Part shown: positions 46,335 to 56,356 of the stretch, in pieces | How the letters are laid out: each line of letters opens with the position of its first letter | How positions within the stretch are numbered: position 1 is the first letter of the stretch | Origin: Trypanosoma brucei gambiense DAL972 | Lineage: Eukaryota; Euglenozoa; Kinetoplastea; Trypanosomatida; Trypanosomatidae | Direction of reading: 5' to 3' | DNA length: 64,000 nucleotides | NCBI RefSeq assembly: GCF_000210295.1 | Contig: NC_026743.1 | Span: 2,170,001 to 2,234,000 of the forward strand | The notes under the pieces: model-generated | What the model was told of the DNA's origin: nothing | Seen by the model: the letters and a program-made list of their open reading frames with translations, nothing else | Database searches by the model: none | Made by a program: the position numbers and the translations under genes

Positions 46335-47493
46335 GCATGGCTCCAACTCTCCACCCTGTGGATGAGTATTTAACGTTGAGATAACCAATTGAGGGGCAGT
46401 AGAAAGCGCTTTAATACCACTCACCACCAATTAAGATGACGAAACCCCTGTGAAGCAAAATAGGGCAGGGGGGCCAAAAGAAGTTATATTCAACAAACAG
46501 GCAGGGGGGAAATGCAATGTGGTTGCAGTAGAAATGCGGAACGTTAATGGGAAAGACGAAAGGGATGAGTACTCGCAAGTTGCGGTGGTGAGTTTGTGGT
46601 CTCTGGGGCTTATGCTGTGTGTGATTTATTTTTATTTTTTCTGTGAGCTTGTTATTCTCTTCGGTGTAGTCAAGTTGTGCTGTAAGTGCTAAGATTTGTG
46701 TGCCTATGAACTCTTTTTATTTTCGTTTTGATATATATATATATATATATGTTGTTATTGTCATTGTTTGTTATTTTGCTGTACTTCTGGTTCCCTTGGC
46801 TCACGTAACGGTGGGATTCAAGGGGATAAGATGTGGCTGCAGCGTATGTGCCCAACTGTTCACTGATCGGCTGCGGCACTAACGGAACTCGATTATGAAA
46901 TTTTATGTGCTTTGCGTCTGCGATTTATGCATTTTTTTTTTTCACCGTATTGCTGCGTGCAAAAAACAACAACAACAACAAGGGATCAGAGAGTGTTTTG
47001 CGCGTGTGTATTAGTGTGAGTGTGCGCGTCTGTAATAAAAAGAAGTGACGAGTTTATACCGGCTGTCACTGCCATGTTTTCCTCGTCTTGTATGCAGAGC
47101 ATGCAAACACAATACATATGCCCACATGCGTAAGTAAATACAAAAATGCATGTGCTTATTGTTGGTTTTACGGTGTGGTATATATGGGAGGTTGTGCGTT
47201 TATATATTTTTGTGTGTGTGTCTTTTCTTTGTTATTATTATTTATTGTTATTTTTTTTTTTTTGCTTATTCCCTTGCATGTCAGTTGGGTCGCATGTGGC
47301 GCCGACACCCCACTGCATACAGTTCTGCAATTCACTCTGAACCACCTGTGTGTTTCAGTGTGCTTGTTTGTTCTTATATTCCACCGGTTTATGTTCTCTT
47401 TTTTTTTTTTTGGTGTTGTTGCCTTAAATCTGTACACACTCCATCCATCAGAGTCGAGGAGGAAGGCTTGACAGCAATTTGTCACGCGGTGCA
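46335..47493 (+). other. Intergenic spacer, 1.16 kb
   Basis: Contains (AT)10 at 46731-46750, an (ACA)n run near 46967-46980, and long T tracts (47249-47263, 47400-47411). Acceptor for the next gene: AG at 47450-47451 after CTCCATCCATC. Frames at 47088-47587 are hydrophobic T-rich artefacts. Confidence 0.55.
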
Positions 47494-50367
47494 ATGGTAT
47501 CCGCTTCGAAGTTGCTGCAGGTGTTGGTCCGACGCTTTGAGACTCCCCAACCAGACTTTATGGTCGGCCACGCGCATTTCGTATTGAAGTTCTTGTCCGC
47601 TATTTGTCAAACTAATATAAGTCGTGAGGATATGCTGAACGTGACGAACATTATTACCAACTGCCCCCACGCATTACCGATATTTAAGGGTAATCAGCGC
47701 TTATGCGAAAGGCTTTTGCTTAGTTGCTTTGCTAGTGTGTCCCGTGTTGATGCCGAGTTACAGGATGGCGTTCGACATGTAATTTGCACCTTGAGTGTCA
47801 ATCCTGAATTGAATTCAAACATCATGATGACAATGGCTCGCAAAACTGTGGCCGCGAAGCGTGTGGAGGGTGCAGTAGCCAAGCAAGTTCTTGACAGAGA
47901 TGACGCCATTTCCAACGAACTGCTTCGCCGTGTTGTTGCTCAGATGCCCGCTCACGGTGACCTTATACCCGATGGAGGTGTTGAAATTGCCCTTCTTCCC
48001 CAGAAAGCTATGCACAAACGCCGACAAGAGCGCTTCGAGAGACCTGAACTCTTTTTCCTTGTCTCAACTTTACGCTGCATTGCAACACACCGTCAGAGCC
48101 GACTTCGTGATAGTTTTGTTGAGGCGGGATGTTCTGCTGTGGGGATGCAGCACAGAAATTTACAATTTCTTCCAGCTGACGTTGTCGATCCCGTCGTGCG
48201 TTGCGTCACATCGCTTCCTGCATTTTGCAATCCTGAAGCACCAATGCGGCCCGATGACTGGTATCTTTTAGCCAGTCTCATTGCCTGCCCCGACGCGCGG
48301 CTCCGGCCATTGGGGATTCGACTGTGGGCGCAAAAGGTGTGTTATTATGATCCACTTGAAATGAATCTCACGGAAGTAAATAGCCCGTTTCCCCTCACAA
48401 TTGCCGGGTTCCTGGTATCAATGCGGGGTGAGTTCAAGGAAGAAGCGATGATGTTGTGGTTGGGGGTGGTCACGGATCCCGCAGCTCTACCGTTGATAGA
48501 TGAAAGAGTTCTGCAACTGCTGTTGTTTGACATTGCGCAATATGCTCAGGTCAACGATATGAATGACGTTAAGCGGGAACAAATTTTGGTGGCTCAATTA
48601 GCCGTTCTCAAAGCTTTAGAAGATTCTATGTCTCCTATTTACTATTTGGATGCTCGCATGACACTCACCAGGACGACAAAGCTTCTCAATACCTCCAGTG
48701 ATCTGATCAAAACGCTCAGTTCACTTAAGGATGTGCTATCGACCGGTCAGATTTTGAGGGCTTCTTTCTTACGCAGTGCAACTGATTTTTTGCGTTACGT
48801 TCGACAGACGGCTAATGTAAACGAACAGTCGTACATTAGGGTCTTGATTCTTTTGATGGGCAATGTTTTGCATGCCATACGTGTCTTGTCAGTTCAGGAG
48901 TATACATCCGTTTGCATAGTTGTTTTGGCCACCATCGTTGGATTTCTTCGCGACGTTCAGCCGAAAGCCTCCTCTCCGCAGGGAGACGAGTGGTGCGAAT
49001 TGTTGAAGGCTCTAGCCACCACTATAATGAACGAAAAATCACTCGTTGATCCCAACATAGTCTCTCTTCAACTTCATATGATGGAGTTACTTGATTTTGC
49101 GTCCGACGAGCATTACAGCACCTCTGTGCGTGAGCGTATCCTTGCATCGCTACGCACTGTTTCGACAAAAACTCAAGAGATAGCACCGACTAGTGCGCAG
49201 CACTGCTACGAACTGCTTCTGCGCGCTGTCCATTTTCACGTCTTGGACGAGGAATTGCTATCTGAAGCGGTTGCGGCGCTACGTCATGCGACGGATACAA
49301 CAGTTGCTATTGAGTGTATGAATTGGTCGCAGCGTAGGCATTTGATTGATCGTTGTTCTACATTGTACCGCGAGATTGCACCAATGTTTCCCTCATCTCG
49401 AGGGGCTCGACGTCTTGGCAAGCAAATGTTAACAGTGGCAACCATAATTACGACTGAAAAACATGCACCACGGACACAGCTGCAACGGCGTTCGTATGAT
49501 GCGCGTCGCCCGGTCCTGGACTCGGGTTCTATGCAATTCTGTGCCCAGGCAATGTGGTCGCTTGCACTGCGGGCAACGCTGTCTCCCATTCCTCACCTGC
49601 CTGTGGATCGTTACCTTGCCGCGATGCTGCGCTTCGCGAAAAAGCATTGGAGACGGGATGAGACACCTAGCGGTTACTCTTCCGAAAAAAGTCTAACAGA
49701 AGAAGCACAGGTCACTACCAAAACACCATTGGCAGAGCCGCGTGGTGGGCGCACGCGAGTATCATGTGGGGATGAGAGATTTTGTAGCGATATTGCTAAC
49801 CTTTTGTTACCGCTGCTCAACCAAGTGCTCTTGCTTTGGTACACGAATAGAACTGCATTTCAGGCAAATCAGAGGCGCCATAAAGCCGTTGTTTCAACAG
49901 CCTGCGACATAATCGAGCGGAACAGTGCCTTTCTTTCGCCTCGTGTATGGTTTGATACCCAACGTGTGTTATCCAACCTTCCTATCGTGCTGCCGAATCA
50001 GTGTACCCCACTTCATCTGAGCGTACTGAGGCGATCTTTACAGGAAACACTCCGTAACGTTCGCGCTTGTGGCAACCAAGGAACGTGGCACTTGCCTAGT
50101 GAAAAGGCTCAATTGAAGGCCCAGGAAGGTTCTACGGAGACCATATTGGGTGGAAGGATGATTGCAGACATGTTTGGATGCGCAAATATAATTGAAGACG
50201 CTGATTTGAAGGTGTACCTCATATCTCTCGCGTCGGAGCAACTGAAGATGATCAGTGACCTTGACGAGATGGATGAAAAGGCCTTAACGCCGGAGGAGAA
50301 ATCGCGTCTTATGTGTTTGAATAAAATTGTGTCTTCCGTGCGACACGGGACGGTCCTCTACTACTAG
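47494..50367 (+). CDS. Large unknown protein, mainly helical
   Basis: 957 aa from the ATG at 47494 (a TTG five codons earlier is discounted). I do not recognise it. The whole length looks like alpha-solenoid: repeated hydrophobic helices such as FVLKFLSAICQTN, VVATL-type helices near 500 (VCIVVLATIVGFLRDV) and HMMELLDFASDEHYS. There is a polar, Lys/Thr/Ser-rich break at ~740-770. The sequence ends with an acidic helix and HGTVLYY. No membrane segment, nucleotide-binding motif or Cys cluster is visible. The N terminus (MVSASKLLQVLVRRF) could be a mitochondrial signal. A scaffold or RNA-binding helical-repeat role is possible but unproven. Confidence 0.8.
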   Translation: MVSASKLLQVLVRRFETPQPDFMVGHAHFVLKFLSAICQTNISREDMLNVTNIITNCPHALPIFKGNQRLCERLLLSCFASVSRVDAELQDGVRHVICTLSVNPELNSNIMMTMARKTVAAKRVEGAVAKQVLDRDDAISNELLRRVVAQMPAHGDLIPDGGVEIALLPQKAMHKRRQERFERPELFFLVSTLRCIATHRQSRLRDSFVEAGCSAVGMQHRNLQFLPADVVDPVVRCVTSLPAFCNPEAPMRPDDWYLLASLIACPDARLRPLGIRLWAQKVCYYDPLEMNLTEVNSPFPLTIAGFLVSMRGEFKEEAMMLWLGVVTDPAALPLIDERVLQLLLFDIAQYAQVNDMNDVKREQILVAQLAVLKALEDSMSPIYYLDARMTLTRTTKLLNTSSDLIKTLSSLKDVLSTGQILRASFLRSATDFLRYVRQTANVNEQSYIRVLILLMGNVLHAIRVLSVQEYTSVCIVVLATIVGFLRDVQPKASSPQGDEWCELLKALATTIMNEKSLVDPNIVSLQLHMMELLDFASDEHYSTSVRERILASLRTVSTKTQEIAPTSAQHCYELLLRAVHFHVLDEELLSEAVAALRHATDTTVAIECMNWSQRRHLIDRCSTLYREIAPMFPSSRGARRLGKQMLTVATIITTEKHAPRTQLQRRSYDARRPVLDSGSMQFCAQAMWSLALRATLSPIPHLPVDRYLAAMLRFAKKHWRRDETPSGYSSEKSLTEEAQVTTKTPLAEPRGGRTRVSCGDERFCSDIANLLLPLLNQVLLLWYTNRTAFQANQRRHKAVVSTACDIIERNSAFLSPRVWFDTQRVLSNLPIVLPNQCTPLHLSVLRRSLQETLRNVRACGNQGTWHLPSEKAQLKAQEGSTETILGGRMIADMFGCANIIEDADLKVYLISLASEQLKMISDLDEMDEKALTPEEKSRLMCLNKIVSSVRHGTVLYY

Positions 50368-50788
50368 GCATGAGAAGCAAAAGTGTTTGGTGGTGCTTTG
50401 CTTTCGCAGGAGAGCCAAAGAGTTGGTTGCGGGAATTGATAATACCCCGTATGATTGAGTTTGTGCGTGTGTGTGCGTGGATGGATGAAGGAAAAAGGCA
50501 GTTGGAAGTCAAAGATGTTCTAGCCTAACAATCTTTGTGACACAGTGCTAATGGTAGAATTCAAGTAGCACAAGGGATACATTGGCGTTCGTAACACTCA
50601 ATGTCTTGGTATTTTTTTTCTACATATCTGATATACACATTTCTTTTTCACAAACTATGTGCTGATCTCTCTCTTTTTTTTTTTGAGCGACGCCTTCCTG
50701 CTTCGTTCAGTTTGTCAAGGGCATGGGAAGGTATAACAGGCGGTGATTTGTGCCGCAACATCGAAAGGGGGTGAAGAATCGCAATATA
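50368..50788 (+). other. Intergenic spacer with PSTK acceptor and short uORF
   Basis: GATCTCTCTCTTTTTTTTTTTGAG gives an AG at 50686-50687. The resulting 5' UTR (about 101 nt) contains an ATG at 50723 that opens a 7-codon uORF ending TGA at 50744-50746, ahead of the main ATG at 50789. Confidence 0.5.
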
Positions 50789-51871
50789 ATGACAGTTTGT
50801 CTTGTTCTACTAACTGGGCTGCCAGGAGCGGGGAAGACGACACTAGGCAAGGCTCTTAAACAGTTGGGGGATCACATAACCCATGAACTCTCCCTCATAG
50901 TCACGGCAGTGGTGGAATTAGATGACTTTATGTGTAACGTCGGTGCGAGTAATGGGTCCCGTGTAGAGAGTACCGTTTTCGATCCAAGTCGGTGGCGAGA
51001 GGCGTTCGAAGCGGCTCGTCAGGCAACTCGCCAGGAGTTGGAGCGGTGCCTAATGATGGAGAGGAATAAAGCGGTAATGCACTTGGTTTTTCTGGTGGAT
51101 CCGCTGCCATATAGGAGTATGAGAGCATCGTACTGGAAAATGTGCAAGGAATTAAGTGCCAAGTGTGCTGAGACTCACTTTCATGATTCATGGGAAGTGC
51201 AGAGCATTGTTGTCTTGTTGGAGGTGCGGATGAACACCCCGGAGGAGGTTTGTCTCCAACGCAATGAGCTCCGCGCCGGAACCCCGCAGTATATTCCCCC
51301 GTATGTTATTAAGGGGATAAGTGACTCGTTTGACCGTGGTGACCTCACTGCTGTGCTGCTGGGTACAGACGGAAATATGTGGGCCGTACTTCCCGGGCAG
51401 AAGTCGGCACCGTGGCCCGTTCTTTTACTGGTTGATGAAGTGAGATGCTGCGCGTCACCACCCAATTTGTTGGCCACGCAGTTGCTGGAGCGTATCCGAG
51501 GGGAAGACATAATGCGTGAGATGACGGAACAACAAGTAAGTGTTTTTAATTATTACAAGTGCCAAGTGGAAGGGGGGAAGTCGAAGTGTTTGGCGAGTGG
51601 AGAAGCACATGACAACGTTAACAACTGTCTTCATCAAGTGGACCTCCACATGCGGGCAGTTGTGGGACATTACATGGTCGAGCGGCAGAGTAGTGGTTCA
51701 CTGAAGCCAGGCACTGGGCAACGCGTAAGCAAATGTCGGTCGACCCACTACGCGGGAATTCGCGCAGCAATCACGAAGGGAACGAGAAACACAGGAGGAT
51801 CTTTTTCCGAAGTGCAAGGACTACTGCAGCAGTTACTTTTGGAATTCGAGCATGCCTTAGTAGATCTTTGA
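50789..51871 (+). CDS. PSTK: O-phosphoseryl-tRNA(Sec) kinase
   Basis: 360 aa from the ATG at 50789; the frame extends upstream only to a GTG at 50750. The P-loop GLPGAGKTT is at residues 10-18 directly after an initial beta strand, and the catalytic acidic pair is at D45-D46 (VVELDDFMCN). Later, VVLLEVRMNTPEEVCLQRNE resembles the kinase lid and R-N motif of PSTK. PSTK phosphorylates Ser-tRNA(Sec) so that SepSecS can make Sec-tRNA; trypanosomatids have this selenocysteine pathway. The protein has extra C-terminal helical sequence ending GLLQQLLLEFEHALVDL, as in other eukaryotic PSTKs. Assignment rests on P-loop context and overall layout; a related small P-loop kinase (for example KTI12 type) is the alternative. 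Confidence 0.75.
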   Translation: MTVCLVLLTGLPGAGKTTLGKALKQLGDHITHELSLIVTAVVELDDFMCNVGASNGSRVESTVFDPSRWREAFEAARQATRQELERCLMMERNKAVMHLVFLVDPLPYRSMRASYWKMCKELSAKCAETHFHDSWEVQSIVVLLEVRMNTPEEVCLQRNELRAGTPQYIPPYVIKGISDSFDRGDLTAVLLGTDGNMWAVLPGQKSAPWPVLLLVDEVRCCASPPNLLATQLLERIRGEDIMREMTEQQVSVFNYYKCQVEGGKSKCLASGEAHDNVNNCLHQVDLHMRAVVGHYMVERQSSGSLKPGTGQRVSKCRSTHYAGIRAAITKGTRNTGGSFSEVQGLLQQLLLEFEHALVDL

Positions 51872-52385
51872 GAAACGTGCACGAGGTATGCTGTTGGGTG
51901 TGGCAAAAGTTGCTGAGAGCAAATGTCACGTGGTTGTTTGACGTGTCAGCTCCTTCATCTGTGCTGGTGGTGATTACCGGCATGTGTCTCTTGAGAAGGC
52001 ACATGTGAGTTTAGATCCTTTTTTTGTTTTTAGTGTCTGCAAACTTTCCCACTTGTTGGTCGTGTTCTCTGTCGCATCCCCCTCCCCTGCCGCTCTGTCG
52101 TCCGCGCCTTGCTGGGACTGGAGAGTTTGCCCTCATCTGTGCGTGTACACGTATCCCGTACGTCCCTAACTTTTCTATCATTTCCTCCCCCCGTTGTTTC
52201 GCTCTCTGTTTACTTGTTTTTCACGTAGTGTCGGCTGCACTTCTCTCCTTCAAGGGGGTTAGCACTTTATTCCCTCACTTCATCCTTCTGATTTTTTTTT
52301 CCTTTTCCTTCGTTATATATCTTCACTTCTGTCTGTGTCGACTCATGGAACCGTTCCCACTAGACACACACACCGTAGGAGTGCA
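51872..52385 (+). other. Intergenic spacer with PAQR-1 acceptor
   Basis: Pyrimidine-rich from about 52180 to 52340. The first AG after the strongest tract (T9CCTTTTCCTTC, 52292-52311) is at 52362-52363, predicting a 23-nt 5' UTR for the first PAQR gene. The frame at 52024-52518 is a shadow. Confidence 0.55.
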
Positions 52386-53309
52386 ATGGAATCCACAGTC
52401 ACCGGTGAACCGTGTCATGCGTGCGAAAAGCAGGAAACAACTGATGAACACAGTCGCTGTGGCCGCGGGACGCTGCCGCTGTACCACATTCATTCAACGA
52501 AAGTGCCAGAATACATGAAGGACAATCCATACATCTATACTGGCTATAGGGCACAGTATACCACTATGATGTGCCTGCGGAGTTTCCTTGCAGTTCACAA
52601 TGAGTCGTTAAACGTGTGGACCCATGCGTTTGGGTTTCTTGTTTTTGTATTGCTTTCAATTCTACTTTTCACGAACGTGGTGCTGGCCCGAGAGTACGTT
52701 TGGCACTGTGTAGTTTATGGAGGCTTTAGTTTTGCTTGCCTAATGTGTATGCTATGTAGCACAGTTTACCATCTGTTCATGTGCCATGAGAATGAGGCAG
52801 TTTCATTGTTTGTGGAGCTTGTGGACTATCATGGCATTAGTGTCCTCATAGTGGCGAGTTACATTCCCCTGCTTTACATTGGTTTCGCCTGTAAGCCATA
52901 TTACCGGGCAATTTATATGGTGAGCATCATCATGTTTGGTACTTTAAGCGTTGTTTTCTCCTCTCTACCAAGTCTCCGTGATGCAAAGTATCGATGGATT
53001 CGCACAACTGTTTACGTTCTCATGGCTGTAGGGGGAATTGTGCCCCTCCTACATTTCTATGCCTTTACACCCCACAATACTGAAAGTATGATGCCACTCA
53101 AAGGTGTGGCACTCATGTTTGAACTTTACGGTGCTGGAGTCCTCTTCTACACATCCCGAATTCCTGAACGTTGGTTCCCTGGTCGGTTTGACATATACCT
53201 TTCAAGTCATCAAATATGGCACGTTTTTGTACTTGCAGCCGCCTGTGTTCATTTTTTCAGTTGCACAGCACTGTATCAGCAGTGGTTGGTGAGCCGACAC
53301 ATTTGTTAA
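52386..53309 (+). CDS. PAQR-family membrane receptor/hydrolase, copy 1
   Basis: 307 aa from the ATG at 52386. The N-terminal segment has several Cys (CHACEK, SRCGRG), then the family entry YIYTGYRAQYTTMMCLRSFL, then HNESLNVWTHAFGF. Seven hydrophobic spans follow. The zinc ligands of adiponectin-receptor/haemolysin-III proteins are present: S-x3-H ending at H129 (CMLCSTVYHLF), the Asp in VDYHG, and H275-x3-H279 (SSHQIWHVF). PAQR proteins are seven-span membrane proteins with cytosolic N termini and amidase (ceramidase-like) activity, or progestin/adiponectin sensing in animals. Ligand or substrate here is unknown. It is the first of a tandem pair with the gene at 54400. Confidence 0.92.
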   Translation: MESTVTGEPCHACEKQETTDEHSRCGRGTLPLYHIHSTKVPEYMKDNPYIYTGYRAQYTTMMCLRSFLAVHNESLNVWTHAFGFLVFVLLSILLFTNVVLAREYVWHCVVYGGFSFACLMCMLCSTVYHLFMCHENEAVSLFVELVDYHGISVLIVASYIPLLYIGFACKPYYRAIYMVSIIMFGTLSVVFSSLPSLRDAKYRWIRTTVYVLMAVGGIVPLLHFYAFTPHNTESMMPLKGVALMFELYGAGVLFYTSRIPERWFPGRFDIYLSSHQIWHVFVLAAACVHFFSCTALYQQWLVSRHIC

Positions 53310-53432
53310 ACTTTGAGTACACATGCTGTATCACTTGGGGAAGCAAATGCTGTTAAAAGGTGATGGCGCTCGATTGAGGCAGAGTGAATAAATTAAGCGG
53401 TGACGGTCCGAAATGGTGGTGTGGGGAGGCAG

Positions 53433-53511
<79 letters not shown>

Positions 53512-54399
53512 CGTCAGGTAATGCGGCTTTGATGATATCATCTACCGTAGTCGGTATATAGACTGTTGTTCGTGTTGTCTCCCCACCCACCTTTTTTTTT
53601 TAAACACCATTTAATATATCCATTTTGATTTTTTTTCTTTCGGAAAGTATTGTGGGTTGCTGAAGGACGGGTTTCACACAATGTTTTTCTGCTGTAATTT
53701 TTTTTGTTATATATATATATAAGCCTTACCATTTACGCTTTTTCACTCGCTGTAGTGCCCACGTTGTGTTGCCTGCATGTAGTTATCTCGTATATTAGCG
53801 TACACGTGACGAAGTTGAGGAAGCAAAGGGGGAAAAGTGCTACGAAGAGGGACCGGAGAAACGATGATAAAAAAAGGAAAAACCCCGACATGATTGGTTA
53901 TTTTCTTGGTATAAAATAAATATGCGCTCGCACATTCCTTTCTTGTTTCCCCCACTTAACCCAACACATATCATTTTTTAGGTGCGCACGCAATTATTTT
54001 ACATGGCGCCCGCCCTGCTCTTTCTTTTTTTTTTTCACCTTTCATTTCCCGTCTGGTGGTGGGAATCAAAATCACGGCACAATCGCTCCACTGTTATATT
54101 AAATGCGGTGGAGAGGGGGGGTTGTCTTCCCTTTTTTTCTTTTGTTTTACGGTGTGTTTTTCCGCTTACATACGTATATCCACGTAGGAATTTTCGAGTA
54201 TGCGCCTTGATTCCTTTATATTTGTCACTAAGTTAAAAGATTTGTCTCATTACTTGTTTAAAACTCACTCGTTTGGGTAGGCTTAGTCGTCGGTATCGTG
54301 GCCATAAGGAATCCGGTACATTCGACTGGGCAGGCAAAAATTCTCGTGTGCGACAGAACTTTTACGACACGCAAAAGCATCCATTCTGAAGTTTAAAAG
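53310..54399 (+). other. Intergenic spacer between the PAQR genes
   Basis: Carries the (GA)37 run, T tracts and a short (TA)n (53708-53722). The acceptor for copy 2 is uncertain: AG at 54186-54187 follows a Py-rich block, but an ATG at 54199 would then start a short uORF. No gene seen. Confidence 0.5.
53435..53508 (+). repeat. (GA)37 microsatellite
   Basis: 74 bases of uninterrupted GA, all-purine on the + strand, in the 3' UTR/spacer after PAQR copy 1. Confidence 0.97.
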
Positions 54400-55449
54400 A
54401 TGATTTCATCGAGATTTCGAGGGGAAAACGTGAGCTCGGCATCAACAACCATCACAACAAATGGCGGCGATCAAAGTGAAAAAACATGCAGTTCCTCCTC
54501 AAGCATGCGTGCGATTGAGGCGGCAGTACCGTACAACAGTAATCCAGATCTTCCATTGTATACTGTCGATCAGGTTCCACCCCATCTTGCGGAAAATTTA
54601 TACATTCATACCGGCTATCGCATGAATTATAGTGCAGGCATGTGCTTCCGTAGTGTTTTGGCTTTGCATAATGAAACTTTTAACGTATGGACGCATCTTA
54701 TTGGGTTCGTCATATTTCTCATTGTCTCTTTTGTTTTTTCGATCGGAGTTCTGATTCCCAGGTTGACGGACCGTCCAGGGGACGGCAGCGAAACCGGTGG
54801 CAGTTCCTTCCCCGACACGGTGTCTCTGCTTGGTTTCCACTGGCCGACACTTTCTATATTTGCAGTGTATTCTGTGAGTTGTCTCATGTGTATGCTCTGC
54901 AGTGCGGCCTTTCATACGTTGATTCCCCACAACCATCCAGTAATATACCGCATTGCTCATACATTGGATTACTTTGGCATCACCTTCCTTGTAGTTGGGT
55001 CATTTCTGCCCATGTGTTACTTCTGCTTTGCATGTAAACCGCACTTGAGATATATTTACCTTATTATGGTGTCGCTGTTTGGTGTTGGTGGGCTTGTGGG
55101 TCCCTGTTTTCGAAGGTGGACTGATCCAGCTTACATGTGCGCAAAGATCACCTTTTATGTTTGCATGGTTGGAAGCGGTCTCTTGCCCGTTTGTCACATT
55201 TACTTAACACTTCCCAGTAGCGCCACGGCATCGGTTGTACAAGGTTTATTACTTATGATGGGTCTCTATGGAGTGGGTGTTATGATTTACGCATTGAAAG
55301 TGCCTGAGTCCTTGTACCCTGGCGAGTTTGATATTTATCTTTCCAGTCACCAATTGTGGCATGTTTTTGTGCTGTGCGCAGCTGTTGTTCACTTCTTTAA
55401 TTGCGCTTCCATGTACATTAACTTTGATAAAATGGCGCTCAACTGCTAG
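54400..55449 (+). CDS. PAQR-family membrane receptor/hydrolase, copy 2
   Basis: 349 aa. Clearly paralogous to the gene at 52386: YIHTGYRMNYSAGMCFRSVL, HNETFNVWTHLIGF, SCLMCMLCSAAFHTL, LDYFGIT and GEFDIYLSSHQLWHVFVL align along the length. Zinc ligands are H172 and H317-x3-H321. It differs by a longer Ser/Thr-rich N terminus (residues 1-60) and a ~30-residue insert (RLTDRPGDGSETGGSSFPDT) in the first loop. Seven membrane spans are predicted. The paralogues keep the catalytic residues but have diverged elsewhere, so the duplication is old rather than recent. A separate role or expression pattern is plausible; substrate is unknown. Confidence 0.92.
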   Translation: MISSRFRGENVSSASTTITTNGGDQSEKTCSSSSSMRAIEAAVPYNSNPDLPLYTVDQVPPHLAENLYIHTGYRMNYSAGMCFRSVLALHNETFNVWTHLIGFVIFLIVSFVFSIGVLIPRLTDRPGDGSETGGSSFPDTVSLLGFHWPTLSIFAVYSVSCLMCMLCSAAFHTLIPHNHPVIYRIAHTLDYFGITFLVVGSFLPMCYFCFACKPHLRYIYLIMVSLFGVGGLVGPCFRRWTDPAYMCAKITFYVCMVGSGLLPVCHIYLTLPSSATASVVQGLLLMMGLYGVGVMIYALKVPESLYPGEFDIYLSSHQLWHVFVLCAAVVHFFNCASMYINFDKMALNC

Positions 55450-56356
55450 CGGCGAAAAAAAAAAAAAGTATTTATTTGTGAATTTATGTAATGATGCGAT
55501 TGCACACGAACGCAAACGTCCGTATATGTGTGTGTGCGCATACGTGCATATGACGAGGGAGAAAAAAAAGAGAGAGGGAACATCCACCTAAAGTGAGGGA
55601 ATGTGAATGTTTCTTTTTTTTAATGTTGTTGTTGTGTCCATTTGCCTAGTAGTTGATTCAGATTTTTTCTGTACATGGTTTAATAATGAGACGAGAGAAA
55701 GAAAATAACTGTGGAGGGAGTACATATATATATATATGTGTGTGTGTGTGCGTGCGTGTGCATTTAAGAACACAATAAAAAATAAAAAAGCGAAGAAGGA
55801 ACGGGAACCGTGTCACTTCATTATCTGCTGAGGCACGCGATGGGTTCTACACGCACCTCTCCCCATACTCTTGTGTGGTTATTCTTGGTTTATCTCTCAG
55901 ATATAATATATTTACCATAAGTTGTTGTTCACCCGCTGTGCTAAGGTCTGTGGGACGCGATAATTTCACACATGTGGTAACGAGGCATTCATCATTCTTT
56001 TCTGTTTCTTCATCTTGAGAGGACGGTTTATATTTCGTGCGTTTGTGGGTAACTTTAGTTGATAACAACATAAGGTTAATTCATTTTTTTTGTTGCTGTG
56101 CCGTTGTTTGTCGTCAATTTTAACCCTCCATCTTCTCCACGTCCCCTCGATTTATTTGTGAGGTGTGTTGTGAAGGTATTTAAAAAAAAAAAAATTCCTA
56201 TCCTTAATTTAAACAGAAATTTCCCAACGTCAAAAAAGACAAAAAAGGGAAAGAGTGTGAGTTCATAGTACAAATTGAGATAGGTTTATAAACATTTATA
56301 TATAGTTAACCCAGTGAATAGGTATCAGCAACAGGCGGGACCCTGCGTTTACTTGC
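55450..56356 (+). other. Intergenic spacer
   Basis: Contains a compound (TA)n(TG)n tract at 55725-55760, A runs, and a Py-rich block at 56085-56160 with AG at 56161-56162, a candidate acceptor (5' UTR about 195 nt) for the coiled-coil gene. No gene seen. Confidence 0.5.
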
